This document shows positions 1-8,392 of a stretch of DNA of 64,000 nucleotides, in pieces; position 1 is the first letter of the stretch; the number at the start of each line of letters is the position of its first letter. The translations under genes were made by a program, and so were the position numbers. Under the pieces are notes generated by a model that saw only the letters and a list, made by a program, of their open reading frames with translations, was not told where the DNA came from and searched no databases. This DNA comes from Bradyrhizobium zhengyangense. Lineage in GTDB: Bacteria > Pseudomonadota > Alphaproteobacteria > Rhizobiales > Xanthobacteraceae. Location: contig NZ_JAKLUA010000001.1 of NCBI RefSeq assembly GCF_022012435.1, positions 1,426,001 through 1,490,000 of the forward strand, written 5' to 3'.

Positions 1-2
1 TC

Positions 3-497
3 GACCGCACCTACGACGTCGCCAAGATGCGCGACATTCTGAAGGAGGCGCTGACGACCAAGGACGAAGGCCCCAAGGTCATTGTCGCCTCCTCCGAATG
101 CATGCTGAACAAGCAGCGCCGCGTGAAGCCGCAGATCAACAAGGCGATCAAGGACGGCGTGCGCATCGTCAAGGAGCGCTTTGGCGTCGACGAGGATGTC
201 TGCACCGGCGACCACGCCTGCATCCGCCTCTCCGGCTGCCCGTCGCTGTCGGTGAAGCAGCTCGACGATCCCCTGCGCGACGATCCCGTCGCGGCGATCG
301 ACAATTCCTGCGTCGGTTGCGGCAATTGCGGCGAGGTCTCGGAGGCCGCCGTGCTCTGCCCCTCGTTCTACCGCGCCGACGTGATTCACAATCCGACCGG
401 CTGGGACAAGTTCAAATCGAAGATCGCGATGAACGTGATCGGCTGGCTGCAGCGGCGGCGCGACCGCCGCCGGCCGGCGCTCGAGGCACTGGCATGA
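3..497 (+). CDS. iorA: Indolepyruvate ferredoxin oxidoreductase, alpha subunit (C-terminal part)
   Basis: The 5' end lies outside the window, and only about the last 164 residues are visible. These hold the end of a thiamine-diphosphate enzyme followed by a ferredoxin-like module with two cysteine clusters (CTGDHAC...GCP and CVGCGNCG), as in indolepyruvate:ferredoxin oxidoreductases. The family oxidatively decarboxylates arylpyruvates such as indolepyruvate to aryl-acetyl-CoA. The stop overlaps the iorB start (ATGA), so the two subunits are translationally coupled. The family is clear from the cysteine pattern and from the downstream partner; substrate specificity is inferred. Confidence 0.85.
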   Translation, partial: DRTYDVAKMRDILKEALTTKDEGPKVIVASSECMLNKQRRVKPQINKAIKDGVRIVKERFGVDEDVCTGDHACIRLSGCPSLSVKQLDDPLRDDPVAAIDNSCVGCGNCGEVSEAAVLCPSFYRADVIHNPTGWDKFKSKIAMNVIGWLQRRRDRRRPALEALA

Positions 498-2059
498 GGG
501 ACGAGACGGTCCGGCTGGCCCTGCCCGCTTCAGGCGAAGCGACCGAGCGGCCGATCTCGATCGCGATCGTCGCGATGGGCGGCCAGGGCGGCGGCGTGCT
601 GACAGACTGGATCGTGCAGCTCGCCGAGAACCACGGCTGGGTCGCGCAATCGACCTCCGTGCCCGGGGTTGCCCAGCGTACCGGCGCCACGATCTATTAC
701 ATCGAGGCGATGCCGCCGCTTGACGGCCGCAAGCCGATCCTGTCGCTGATGCCGACGCCCGGCGATGTCGACGTGGTGATGGCGGCGGAGTTCATGGAGG
801 CCGGCCGCTCGATCCTGCGCGGCCTGGTGACGCCTGACCGTACCACGCTGATCGCGTCCAATCACCGCTCGTTCGCGGTTGGCGAGAAGATCGCGCCGGG
901 CAACGGTATCGCCGACAGCGGCGCCGTCACCGGCGCCATTGGCATTGCGGCGAAGACCGAGATTATCTTCGATCTGAATGCGCTCGCGATCGCGCATGGC
1001 AGCGTCATCTCGGCCGCGATGTTCGGCGCGCTCGCCGCGGCCGGTGTGCTGCCGTTCAGCCGCGACAGCTATCTCGACGTGATTCGCGCCGGCGGCAAAG
1101 GCGCCAAGGCCAGCGTCGAGACGTTCGAGGCTGCCTTCGCGCGGGTCAAGTCCGGTCCGGCCGAGGTTGCAGCGCCGGCGGAAGCGAAACCGGTCAGCAA
1201 GATCCCCTCGTCCGCAATCTCAGATCCGCAGCTCGGCGCACTGATCGCAAGATTGAACCAGGAACTGCCCGCGCCTGCGCTTGCCATGGCGCGCGCGGGC
1301 TTGCGCAAGGTCGTCGACTTCCAGGACGTCGCCTATGGCGGCGAATATCTCGATATCCTCAAGGTCCTGCACGCGGCCGACCGAAGCGCTGGCGGCGGCG
1401 CGCACGCCTATGCTTTTACGGAGGTCGCGGCAAAGTACCTCGCCAACGCCATGAGCTATGACGACGTGATCCGCGTCGCCGACCTCAAGACCCGCGCCGG
1501 TCGCCGCACGCGCATCGAGAACGAGCTCGAGATGTCGGACGGACAGGTGCTGCAGACCACGGAATTCATGCATCCGCGCATGGAGGAAGTGATGGGCATG
1601 CTGCCCGTGGGCGTCAGCCGCTGGCTTGGCGCGCGACCGCGCCTGCTCGGCTGGCTCGATCGGCGTGTCAACAAAGGGCGCCGAGTGAAGACCTATTCGC
1701 TGCCCTGGTTCCTGGCGCTCTATGTCGTCGGCGGGATGCGCGGCTTGCGCCGCCGCTCGCTCCGTCACGCCGTCGAGACGGCGCACCGGGATGCCTGGCT
1801 CAGGGCCGCGACCGACGCTGTCGCCAACAGTTACCAGCTCGGCGTCGAAATCCTGCAATGCCGCCGCCTCGTCAAAGGCTATTCCGATACCCACAGCCGC
1901 GGCTTGTCGAAATTCGACAGGACGCTCGCTGCGATCAAGCTGGTCGAACGCCGCGAGGATGCCGCCGACTGGGCGCGCCGATTGCGCGAGGCCGCGCTGA
2001 AGGACAGCGCTGGCACGGCACTCGACGGCGTAATCCAGACCATCAAGACTTTCGCATGA
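494..2059 (+). CDS. iorB: Indolepyruvate oxidoreductase, beta subunit with long C-terminal extension
   Basis: A 521-residue protein. Residues about 15-220 form the gamma-type oxidoreductase domain (GGQGGGVLTDW, then a VPGVAQRTGA segment). The remaining ~300 residues match the long C-terminal extension (DUF6537-type) seen in fused bacterial IorB proteins, which makes it much longer than the ~200-residue archaeal IorB. The ATG at 494 is chosen because it overlaps the iorA stop. With IorA it should convert arylpyruvates to aryl-acetyl-CoA. Its stop overlaps the next gene's ATG (ATGA at 2056), placing the MarR gene in the same operon. Confidence 0.85.
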   Translation: MRDETVRLALPASGEATERPISIAIVAMGGQGGGVLTDWIVQLAENHGWVAQSTSVPGVAQRTGATIYYIEAMPPLDGRKPILSLMPTPGDVDVVMAAEFMEAGRSILRGLVTPDRTTLIASNHRSFAVGEKIAPGNGIADSGAVTGAIGIAAKTEIIFDLNALAIAHGSVISAAMFGALAAAGVLPFSRDSYLDVIRAGGKGAKASVETFEAAFARVKSGPAEVAAPAEAKPVSKIPSSAISDPQLGALIARLNQELPAPALAMARAGLRKVVDFQDVAYGGEYLDILKVLHAADRSAGGGAHAYAFTEVAAKYLANAMSYDDVIRVADLKTRAGRRTRIENELEMSDGQVLQTTEFMHPRMEEVMGMLPVGVSRWLGARPRLLGWLDRRVNKGRRVKTYSLPWFLALYVVGGMRGLRRRSLRHAVETAHRDAWLRAATDAVANSYQLGVEILQCRRLVKGYSDTHSRGLSKFDRTLAAIKLVERREDAADWARRLREAALKDSAGTALDGVIQTIKTFA

Positions 2060-2571
2060 TTCAAACGGACTGGGCGATGCCGGCAGCACTCAAAGAGAAC
2101 GTTGTTCCCGTGCCCGGGCAGATCGAAACCCGGCTCTGGCTGCAATTGCTGTCGTTGCATGGCGAACTCTTCGCCTCGCTCAATTCGATGCTGAACTCCG
2201 AGTTCGGCCTGTCGCTGGCAAAATTCGACGTGCTGGCCCAGCTCGATCGTTACAGGGATGGTCTCGCGCTCGGCCAATTGTCGCAAAACCTGAAGGTCAC
2301 CGGCGGCAATGTCTCCGGCCTAGTGCAGCGCCTGCTCGCCGACGATCTCATCAGCCGGGAGATGTCGAGCGAGGACCGGCGGTCCTTCATCGTCCGCCTG
2401 ACGCCGAAGGGCGAAGCACTTTTCAGGAAGGCGGCCGAAATCCACAAGAAACATCTCGCCAAACGGTTCGAGAACGTCCCGGCCCGGGATCTGGACAGCG
2501 CGCTGTCCGTGCTGAAATCGCTGTCCTCAAATGATCATACCGAGAGCAAGAAGCAAAGTCGCAAGAGATAA
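2056..2571 (+). CDS. MarR family transcriptional regulator (first of two)
   Basis: A 171-residue winged-helix protein. The MarR core spans residues ~35-140: a recognition region rich in LGQLSQNLKVTGGNVSGLVQRL, followed by a wing containing SSEDRRSFIVRLTPKG. The start at 2056 overlaps the iorB stop by ATGA; an internal ATG at 2077 is possible but would lose the coupling. The gene overlaps the second MarR gene by one base (TAATG). MarR proteins usually repress aromatic-catabolism genes and are released by a phenolic or aryl-acid ligand, which fits the dioxygenase operon just downstream on the other strand. The ligand is unknown. Confidence 0.85.
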   Translation: MIQTDWAMPAALKENVVPVPGQIETRLWLQLLSLHGELFASLNSMLNSEFGLSLAKFDVLAQLDRYRDGLALGQLSQNLKVTGGNVSGLVQRLLADDLISREMSSEDRRSFIVRLTPKGEALFRKAAEIHKKHLAKRFENVPARDLDSALSVLKSLSSNDHTESKKQSRKR

Positions 2572-3053
2572 TGGCCAGAGAATCCAAGAGCAGATGGAAA
2601 TCGGGTCCGCCGCGGACGCGGGACCAGTTGCAAACCTACATACCGTATCTGTTCAACCGGCTCGCCAATCGCTGGAACCTCGATCAGAACCGCGACCTCA
2701 GCGAGCACGGCATCAACAATGTCGTGTTCCGGACACTGTCGGTGCTGTTCATCTACAAGACCCTGACAGTCAACGAGGTCGCCGTGCTCGCGGTGACCGA
2801 GCAGTCGACGGCAAGCCGCATGGTCGAGTCCATGGTGTCATCGGGCCTCGTCAAGCGCGAGATCGCCGAGGAGGACCAGCGCCGCCGCGTCGTCGGGCTG
2901 ACGCCTGACGGAGAGGCGCTGCTGCGCAAGATCTGGCCGATCATGGCGAACAATTACGACAGACTGATCGAAGGCATCGACCCTGACGACATCGAGGTCT
3001 GCGCGCGCGTGCTGGCCAAGATGGTCGAGAATATCAGGCAGAACCAGATTTAG
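2571..3053 (+). CDS. MarR family transcriptional regulator (second of two)
   Basis: A 160-residue MarR-type winged-helix protein. It differs from its neighbour but has the same layout: helix-turn-helix around LTVNEVAVLAVTEQSTASRMV and a wing with EEDQRRRVVGLTPDG. It begins inside the previous stop codon (TAATG), so it is co-translated with the first regulator. Its stop codon overlaps the stop of the convergent SDR gene, leaving no room for a terminator between the two operons. Two MarR regulators beside one aromatic pathway suggest two-input control, which is inference. Confidence 0.85.
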   Translation: MARESKSRWKSGPPRTRDQLQTYIPYLFNRLANRWNLDQNRDLSEHGINNVVFRTLSVLFIYKTLTVNEVAVLAVTEQSTASRMVESMVSSGLVKREIAEEDQRRRVVGLTPDGEALLRKIWPIMANNYDRLIEGIDPDDIEVCARVLAKMVENIRQNQI

Positions 3054-3778
3054 GGGCCAAGGCCGACGAGGCTGGTGCCGCCGCAGACATAGAGCACCTG
3101 GCCGGTGACGAAGTCCGAGCGCTCGTCGAGGAAGAACGAGATCGCGTGCGCGACATCCTCGCGCGAGCCGAGCCGGCCGACCGGGACGTTGCGCGCCATC
3201 CGCTCCTGCTGCTCGGAGCCTTTCGGGATGATGCCCCAAAAATTGTCGGTCAGGATCGGCCCGGGCGCGACGACGTTCACGGTGATGCCGCTCGCGGCGA
3301 GCTCCAGCGCCCAGGTCCGCGCCATGCCGTGCACGCCGGCCTTGGTGGCCGAATAGGCCGATCGCGTCGCCGCCCCCATCGCGGCACGCGACGAGACGAA
3401 CACGATACGCCCGAAGCGACGCGCGAGCATCCCCTCCAGCGCCGCCTGGGTCAGCAGCATCGGGGCGCCCAGATGCAGCTGCGCCAACATCAGGATGTCT
3501 TCCGGCCTGGCATCGGGCAGCAGGTTCGGCAGGATCACGCCGGCATTGTGCACGAGGCGATCGATGGCATGGTCGCGGCAAATCTCCTGCGAGATGGCGC
3601 GTGTCTCCTCAAGGTTGGAGAGATCGGCGCAATAGGCTGCGAGCAGTTCGTGCGTCCAGCTCGGCTTCTCCAGCCCGACCGAGACCACGCGCTCCCCGCG
3701 CGCGACGAGCTTCTTCGCCAGTGCCTCGCCGATCCCCGAATTGCCGCCGGTGATGAGTGTGGTGCGGATCTCGACCAT
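3050..3778 (-). CDS. SDR family oxidoreductase, last gene of the dioxygenase operon
   Basis: A 242-residue classical short-chain dehydrogenase/reductase. The N-terminal cofactor motif is TGGNSGIGEAL, then an NAG motif (VHNAGV), a catalytic Ser in VSSRAA, and YSATK supplying the Tyr and Lys. Length is normal for the family. The start lies 15 bases after the CoA ligase stop. In this operon it probably oxidises a hydroxylated intermediate, such as a cis-diol or an alcohol formed after ring attack; the substrate cannot be read from the sequence. Confidence 0.8.
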   Translation of the reverse strand: MVEIRTTLITGGNSGIGEALAKKLVARGERVVSVGLEKPSWTHELLAAYCADLSNLEETRAISQEICRDHAIDRLVHNAGVILPNLLPDARPEDILMLAQLHLGAPMLLTQAALEGMLARRFGRIVFVSSRAAMGAATRSAYSATKAGVHGMARTWALELAASGITVNVVAPGPILTDNFWGIIPKGSEQQERMARNVPVGRLGSREDVAHAISFFLDERSDFVTGQVLYVCGGTSLVGLGP

Positions 3779-3793
3779 GATCAGACTCCTCGA

Positions 3794-5410
3794 TCAGACT
3801 TGCCGCTTCTTGAGGTCGCGCAGGTCGAAGAACGCGCCGTCATGCATCAGCTTGATGACGAAGTCTTTCAGGCCGCCGCGCTGGATCTTCTCGGTTGCCG
3901 TCAGCGGCAGGCTGTCGACGAAAGCGATCCAGCCCGGCGCCTTGTAATATGCCATCTGCTCCAGGCTCCAGCGCACGATGCCTTCGGCCAGCGCGCGGTC
4001 GGCGCCAGCTTGTTCGGCGATGATCACGGCCGCGACCTCGTCGCCGCGCACCTGATCGGGCGTCGCCGCAACCGCGGCCTGCCGGATCGCAGGATGGCGG
4101 TTGAGGACGGATTCGACCTCGACCGCGGCGATGTTCTCGCCGGAGCGACGGATCACGTTCTTCTTGCGGTCGACGAAATGCAGGTCGCCATCGGCATCGC
4201 GCGAGACGATATCGCCGGTGTGCAGCCAGCCACCGGCCCACGCCTCGGCGGTGGCGGCCTCGTTCTTGAGATACTCGCGGAAGAAGCCGTATCGCGGGTC
4301 CGCGCCGGCGCGCCGCACCAGCAGCTCGCCGGGCGTGTCGCTGGGGGCGTCATTGCCGGCATCATCAACAATACGCACCTCGACCTCGGTGGCCGGGCGG
4401 CCGAAACAAGACGTGCCGACCTTGCGCGGCTCGACATTGGCGGCGATGACGCCGCCGCTGCCCGTTTCTGTCATCGCCCAGGCCTCGAGCAGCGGAAAAC
4501 CGAAGCGCGCCTCGAACGGTGCATGGAGCAGCTTGTCGACACCCGCGCCGAAGCCGAAGCGAACGCTGTGCGCGCGATCTTGCGCCGAAGGCGGTGCGCT
4601 CATCAGCATCGAGGGCATCACGCCGAGATAGTGCAGGCAGGTCGCGCGGCTGTCGCGCACCGACGCCCACCAGCTGCGCGGATGGAAGCGATCAAGCATG
4701 GTCAGGCAGCCGCCGACCGACAGCATCGCCATCAGCGATACCGCCATCGCATTCATGTGGAACAGCGGCAGCGGCGTGATCATGCGCTCGCCGTCGCCCT
4801 TGAGATCGATCAGCCCGCCGACATCGCGATACCAGTTGCCGGAATGCAGGAAATAGCTGTTGGTGAGCACGCAGCCCTTGGGCTGCCCCGTCGTCCCCGA
4901 GGTATAGAGCAGCGCGCATTCGCTCGCCTCGGTTCCGGCCGTCGCCGGCCGCACGCCGCCGAAGGGCGCGGGAACGTCGCTCTCGTCCGTCACGACCGGG
5001 ATCGGCCGGTCGGCCCGACGCGCCGCCGTCTCGACTTCCTCGCGCCGATCGGCAAGGACAAAGGCCGCATTCATCTCAGAATGCGCGATGATGTATTCGA
5101 GCTCGCTGAGTCGCAAATCCGGATTGATCGGCACCACGGAGACGCCGAGCGCGTTGAGCGCGAACCACAGCTCGACGAAGACGGGCCTGTTCTGGAGCAG
5201 CAATCCGACCCGGTGGCCCTCGCCGTATCCGCGCTCTGCGAACGCCGCGCGCCAGCGTTCGACCCGATCCAGCATGGCGCGGTAGGTGATCTCTCCGGCG
5301 GCGATGCCGTAGATCCCGGCGGTTTCCGGCAGCACGTTGAGGAAACCCGCCTCGCCCCGGCGGAGAGCGGTCTCGCGAAAGCGGTCGTAGACTGTGGTCG
5401 CAGTAGTCAA
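3794..5410 (-). CDS. AMP-dependent acyl/aryl-CoA ligase
   Basis: A 538-residue ANL-superfamily enzyme of full length. It has the P-loop motif YTSGTTGQPKG, the hinge region WLHTGD followed by DRKKNVI, and the C-terminal catalytic Lys within TATEKIQRG. It activates a carboxylic acid with ATP and CoA. It sits seven bases after the dioxygenase beta gene, so it should act on a carboxylate of the same pathway, for example an indole-acetic or aryl-acetic acid or its oxidation product. The substrate is inferred only from its neighbours. Confidence 0.8.
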   Translation of the reverse strand: MTTATTVYDRFRETALRRGEAGFLNVLPETAGIYGIAAGEITYRAMLDRVERWRAAFAERGYGEGHRVGLLLQNRPVFVELWFALNALGVSVVPINPDLRLSELEYIIAHSEMNAAFVLADRREEVETAARRADRPIPVVTDESDVPAPFGGVRPATAGTEASECALLYTSGTTGQPKGCVLTNSYFLHSGNWYRDVGGLIDLKGDGERMITPLPLFHMNAMAVSLMAMLSVGGCLTMLDRFHPRSWWASVRDSRATCLHYLGVMPSMLMSAPPSAQDRAHSVRFGFGAGVDKLLHAPFEARFGFPLLEAWAMTETGSGGVIAANVEPRKVGTSCFGRPATEVEVRIVDDAGNDAPSDTPGELLVRRAGADPRYGFFREYLKNEAATAEAWAGGWLHTGDIVSRDADGDLHFVDRKKNVIRRSGENIAAVEVESVLNRHPAIRQAAVAATPDQVRGDEVAAVIIAEQAGADRALAEGIVRWSLEQMAYYKAPGWIAFVDSLPLTATEKIQRGGLKDFVIKLMHDGAFFDLRDLKKRQV

Positions 5411-5417
5411 AGCAGTC

Positions 5418-5894
5418 TCACATGAAAAGCTGGATATTGCCGAACGGCGCGTCGAAATTGACGAGATCGACGCGCTTGAGCTTGATCTTCAGGGCATCGC
5501 CGACCCGGACAAGATCATGCGAGGCCCAGCCCGAATACCGCTCCAGATTATCGCCGCGCGTCTCGGTGTAGATATAGGACGTCCGCGCCTTGAACACGCC
5601 GGCAGCCGGGTCGCACGCCACGATCCGGGGCGACTGGAGCAGATGATGGCAGCGGCTCTTCGGCTTCTGGCTGAAGGTGCGCTCGCCGGCGAGCCGCTCG
5701 ACCCGGACCTTCAACAGCAGCAGGTCCTCATACATCAAGGACGGCTGCAGCACCGGGTCCTGCTGCTGCCATTCCAGCGGCATCCAGTAGCGCCCCTCCG
5801 GGTGAAACAGATCGAGCCAAGCCTGCCACTGCATCGTGTCAAGCAGCTCGGCCTCTTCGTAAATGAAGTCCGTGATGGTCTTCTCGCTGATCAT
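5418..5894 (-). CDS. Aromatic-ring-hydroxylating dioxygenase, beta subunit
   Basis: A 158-residue protein of the small-subunit family (NTF2/SnoaL-like fold), with the typical opening TITDFIYEEAELLDTMQWQAWLDLF and a later RVERL segment. Beta subunits are structural partners of the Rieske alpha subunit in the hexameric oxygenase. The start codon overlaps the alpha stop (ATGA at 5894-5891), ensuring equal synthesis of both subunits. Confidence 0.85.
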   Translation of the reverse strand: MISEKTITDFIYEEAELLDTMQWQAWLDLFHPEGRYWMPLEWQQQDPVLQPSLMYEDLLLLKVRVERLAGERTFSQKPKSRCHHLLQSPRIVACDPAAGVFKARTSYIYTETRGDNLERYSGWASHDLVRVGDALKIKLKRVDLVNFDAPFGNIQLFM

Positions 5895-7231
5895 TCCGCC
5901 GCCTCGATGCGCTTGTCCATGTCCATGGTCATGAATTTCGCCCAGGCGTGGAACTGGTTTCGCATCTGCCGTTCGGACGTGCCGTTGATCACGGCCGTCA
6001 CGTCCTGCTCTTCATGGCCGTCGTAGAGCCGCCGCAGATTGACCCATTGATTGCCGTTTGACTTCAGCCCTTCCTGGGCCCGCTCGTACATTTCGAGATC
6101 GTCGTGCCCGACGATCGAGGTCGGCGCATTGATGAAGCGGTTGTACATCAAGGCGCGCTCGTAGAGCTTGTCGGGCGCGCCAACCAGGCGATAGACCCAG
6201 CTTTCGACCAGCGTCTTGTCGACCGCTACAGGGATGAAATTGCGCAGGATCTGCACCGCGCCCTTCACCATGATGTTCGGGAAGTACACCGTGTTGTGTC
6301 TGACCTCGCCGAGGATCTCGTGGGCCCGCTGCTCGCCATAGGCCGCGACCATCTGGTCGAGATATCCAGGGATATCCTGATAGTTCGAATGGATCGAGTT
6401 GGCGACGCCGGTGTGGCCGTGGCCGTTCGGCCAGATCCTGATGCCGCTCTGCTCGTAGAACTCGTACGGGCTCATGAAGGGACCGTAGAGCTGCACCGCC
6501 ATCGGCGTCTCCGTGGCATCGCCCTGCTCGCGCTTCCAGACCTTGACGGCGGTGCCGGCCGAGCTCTCATGCGCGACCATGGGATGGCAGGTGTCGGTCT
6601 GGTTCTCGACCAGCATCTTCCAATTGCAGGTGTGCATGTAGCGGATCGGCGTCGCCTGGACTGCGAGTTTCCCCTCCGGCGAGCGGTCGACCATGTTGTC
6701 GATGGTCGAAAGGCTTTCGCCGAAATAATCCTCGAAGGACACGCCTGAATCGCTGAGGCGGGCGAAGATGAAATCGCGGTAGATGACGACGTTCCTGACC
6801 TTCGACAGCCCCTCATTCGCCTGGGTGTCGCCGAAGCCGGTGCCCTCATAGCCCTTCTTCAAGGGGATCGCGAGCAGCGAGCCGTCGGTCTTGAACGACC
6901 AGGCGTGATAGGGGCAGCGGAAGAACTTTCCGGTGTTGCCGCAGGGTTCCGAGGCAATCTTCACGCCCTTGTGCGGGCAGCGGTTGTAGAAGACGTGGAT
7001 GGAGCCGTCGGTGTGGCGGCTGGCCATGACGGGCTGCCGGCCGATATTGGCGGTGATGAAGTCGCCTGGCTTTGCCAGCTGGCTCGCATGCCCGACATAG
7101 ATCCAGCTGTTCGGGAACAGATGCTCCATCTCGAGCTCGAAAATCTCGGGATCGACATAGACGTCGCGGTGCACCTCGGCCTCGCGCACCAGCGCCGCAA
7201 TCGCCCCGGCATTGCCTCCGTATTTGTTCAT
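5891..7231 (-). CDS. Rieske aromatic-ring-hydroxylating dioxygenase, alpha subunit
   Basis: A 446-residue oxygenase component. The Rieske [2Fe-2S] ligands are CPH and CPYH, about 20 residues apart near residues 70-90. The mononuclear iron site has the usual D-x2-H-x4-H arrangement in NQTDTCHPMVAH. Length is normal. It inserts both oxygen atoms, or one, into an aromatic or N-heteroaromatic ring using electrons from the reductase encoded just upstream. With IorAB, a CoA ligase and MarR regulators nearby, an indole-type acid such as indole-3-acetate is a reasonable candidate substrate, but the sequence alone does not prove it. Confidence 0.88.
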   Translation of the reverse strand: MNKYGGNAGAIAALVREAEVHRDVYVDPEIFELEMEHLFPNSWIYVGHASQLAKPGDFITANIGRQPVMASRHTDGSIHVFYNRCPHKGVKIASEPCGNTGKFFRCPYHAWSFKTDGSLLAIPLKKGYEGTGFGDTQANEGLSKVRNVVIYRDFIFARLSDSGVSFEDYFGESLSTIDNMVDRSPEGKLAVQATPIRYMHTCNWKMLVENQTDTCHPMVAHESSAGTAVKVWKREQGDATETPMAVQLYGPFMSPYEFYEQSGIRIWPNGHGHTGVANSIHSNYQDIPGYLDQMVAAYGEQRAHEILGEVRHNTVYFPNIMVKGAVQILRNFIPVAVDKTLVESWVYRLVGAPDKLYERALMYNRFINAPTSIVGHDDLEMYERAQEGLKSNGNQWVNLRRLYDGHEEQDVTAVINGTSERQMRNQFHAWAKFMTMDMDKRIEAAE

Positions 7232-7249
7232 GGCGTCCTTCGCCTCCCC

Positions 7250-8200
7250 CTAGAGATCCAGCACCAGACGTTCCGACTTGGCGCGTGACACGCAGATCTG
7301 CATGACCTTGTTGGACGCCTTCTCGTCGTCACTGAGGATGACGTCGCGATGATCAGGCACCCCTTCGATCACCCCGCATTGGCAGATGCCGCAATCGCCA
7401 CGCTGGCAGTCGTAGAGGACGTCGAGCCCGGCCGCTTCCAGCGCCTGGATGATGGTCTGGCCGGCGGCAACGCCGATGACCCGCCCGGTCGATTTCAGCT
7501 CGACCTCGAACGGCCGATCGGGCGATGACGGCTGCTCGGCTTTGAAGAGTTCATAATGAATGCGGCCAGCCGACACGCCGGCGGCAAGCGCGGCGACCTT
7601 CACGGCATCGATCATGCCTGAGGGCCCGCAGGCGTAGACGTGGGCGTCTGCGGCGGCATCGGCGAGCGCTGCTGCAATGTCGAGGCGAGACTCGTCGCTG
7701 TCGTAGTGGACGGACAGGCCCTTGGCGCAGATCTCCTGCAATTGCGGCAGGAACGCCAGCAGTCCTTGGGTGCGACCCGCATAGTGCAGGCGATACGGGC
7801 TCCCTCGCGCCGCGAGCTCCGCGGCCATCGACAGGACAGGCGTGATGCCGATGCCGCCGGCAAACAACAGCGCCGGCGCGCTGCCCTCGTGCAGGTGAAA
7901 ATTGTTGACCGGCGCGCTCGCCTTCACGACATCGCCAACCTTCAGCGCGTGCATGAATTGCGAGCCGCCGGTCGAAGCCTCCTCGCGCAGCACACCGAGC
8001 GCCAGCGCATCCTCGGCCAGACCCGGCAACGCCATCAGCGAGTACGGCCGGTCCCCTCCATCAGGAAGCGCCACGCGCAGATGTGCGCCGGCCTGCCAAC
8101 GCGGCACCACGCCGTCCTCCACGCCAAACACAAGGCTCCGTACGAACGGCGTCTCCGCGACATACGACCTGACCTTGAGCTTGAGCGGATGAGCGTCCAT
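7250..8200 (-). CDS. PDR/VanB-type oxygenase reductase (FMN, NAD(P)H, [2Fe-2S])
   Basis: A 316-residue reductase with three parts: an FNR-like flavin domain (RPYSLM flavin motif), a nucleotide domain (LFAGGIGITPVLSMA and YACGPSGMID), and a C-terminal plant-type ferredoxin with CQRGDCGICQC plus a final Cys in QICV. It passes electrons from NAD(P)H to the Rieske oxygenase. It is the first gene of the minus-strand operon and lies directly behind the promoter at 8262-8234. Confidence 0.85.
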   Translation of the reverse strand: MDAHPLKLKVRSYVAETPFVRSLVFGVEDGVVPRWQAGAHLRVALPDGGDRPYSLMALPGLAEDALALGVLREEASTGGSQFMHALKVGDVVKASAPVNNFHLHEGSAPALLFAGGIGITPVLSMAAELAARGSPYRLHYAGRTQGLLAFLPQLQEICAKGLSVHYDSDESRLDIAAALADAAADAHVYACGPSGMIDAVKVAALAAGVSAGRIHYELFKAEQPSSPDRPFEVELKSTGRVIGVAAGQTIIQALEAAGLDVLYDCQRGDCGICQCGVIEGVPDHRDVILSDDEKASNKVMQICVSRAKSERLVLDL

Positions 8201-8218
8201 TCAGGCGTCTCGTGAATT

Positions 8219-8262
8219 ATATGAATTTGCATATTTTTAGACATGTAATAATTGGCTGTCAA
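8219..8262 (-). promoter_or_regulatory. Promoter and palindromic operator of the dioxygenase operon
   Basis: Read on the minus strand there is a perfect -35 hexamer TTGACA (8262-8257), a 17-base spacer and an AT-rich -10 TAAAAA (8239-8234). Touching the -10 is a 16-base inverted repeat, ATATG-N6-CATAT (8219-8234), about 20 bases ahead of the reductase ATG. A second palindrome, ACATGT (8241-8246), lies in the spacer. This stretch is much more AT-rich than its surroundings. A repeat over the start site is where a MarR repressor would be expected to bind; which of the two MarR proteins binds is unknown. Confidence 0.6.
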
Positions 8263-8392
8263 TCGTCGGCGCGGGACAGGCCCGGCAGGGCGCACATTGC
8301 GCCTCTAACTATCTGGGAAGATGGAGCTCTTGGTGCGTTGCGCGTGTGCCGGCCTGAACAGCCCCGCGCACTTCCCCGACACCATCAGGCCG

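Noticed and set aside
3146..5425. A 759-codon plus-strand frame across the SDR and CoA ligase genes
   Set aside because: Its translation is Arg/Asp/Ala-rich with no domain, while the minus strand encodes two clear enzymes with full catalytic motifs.
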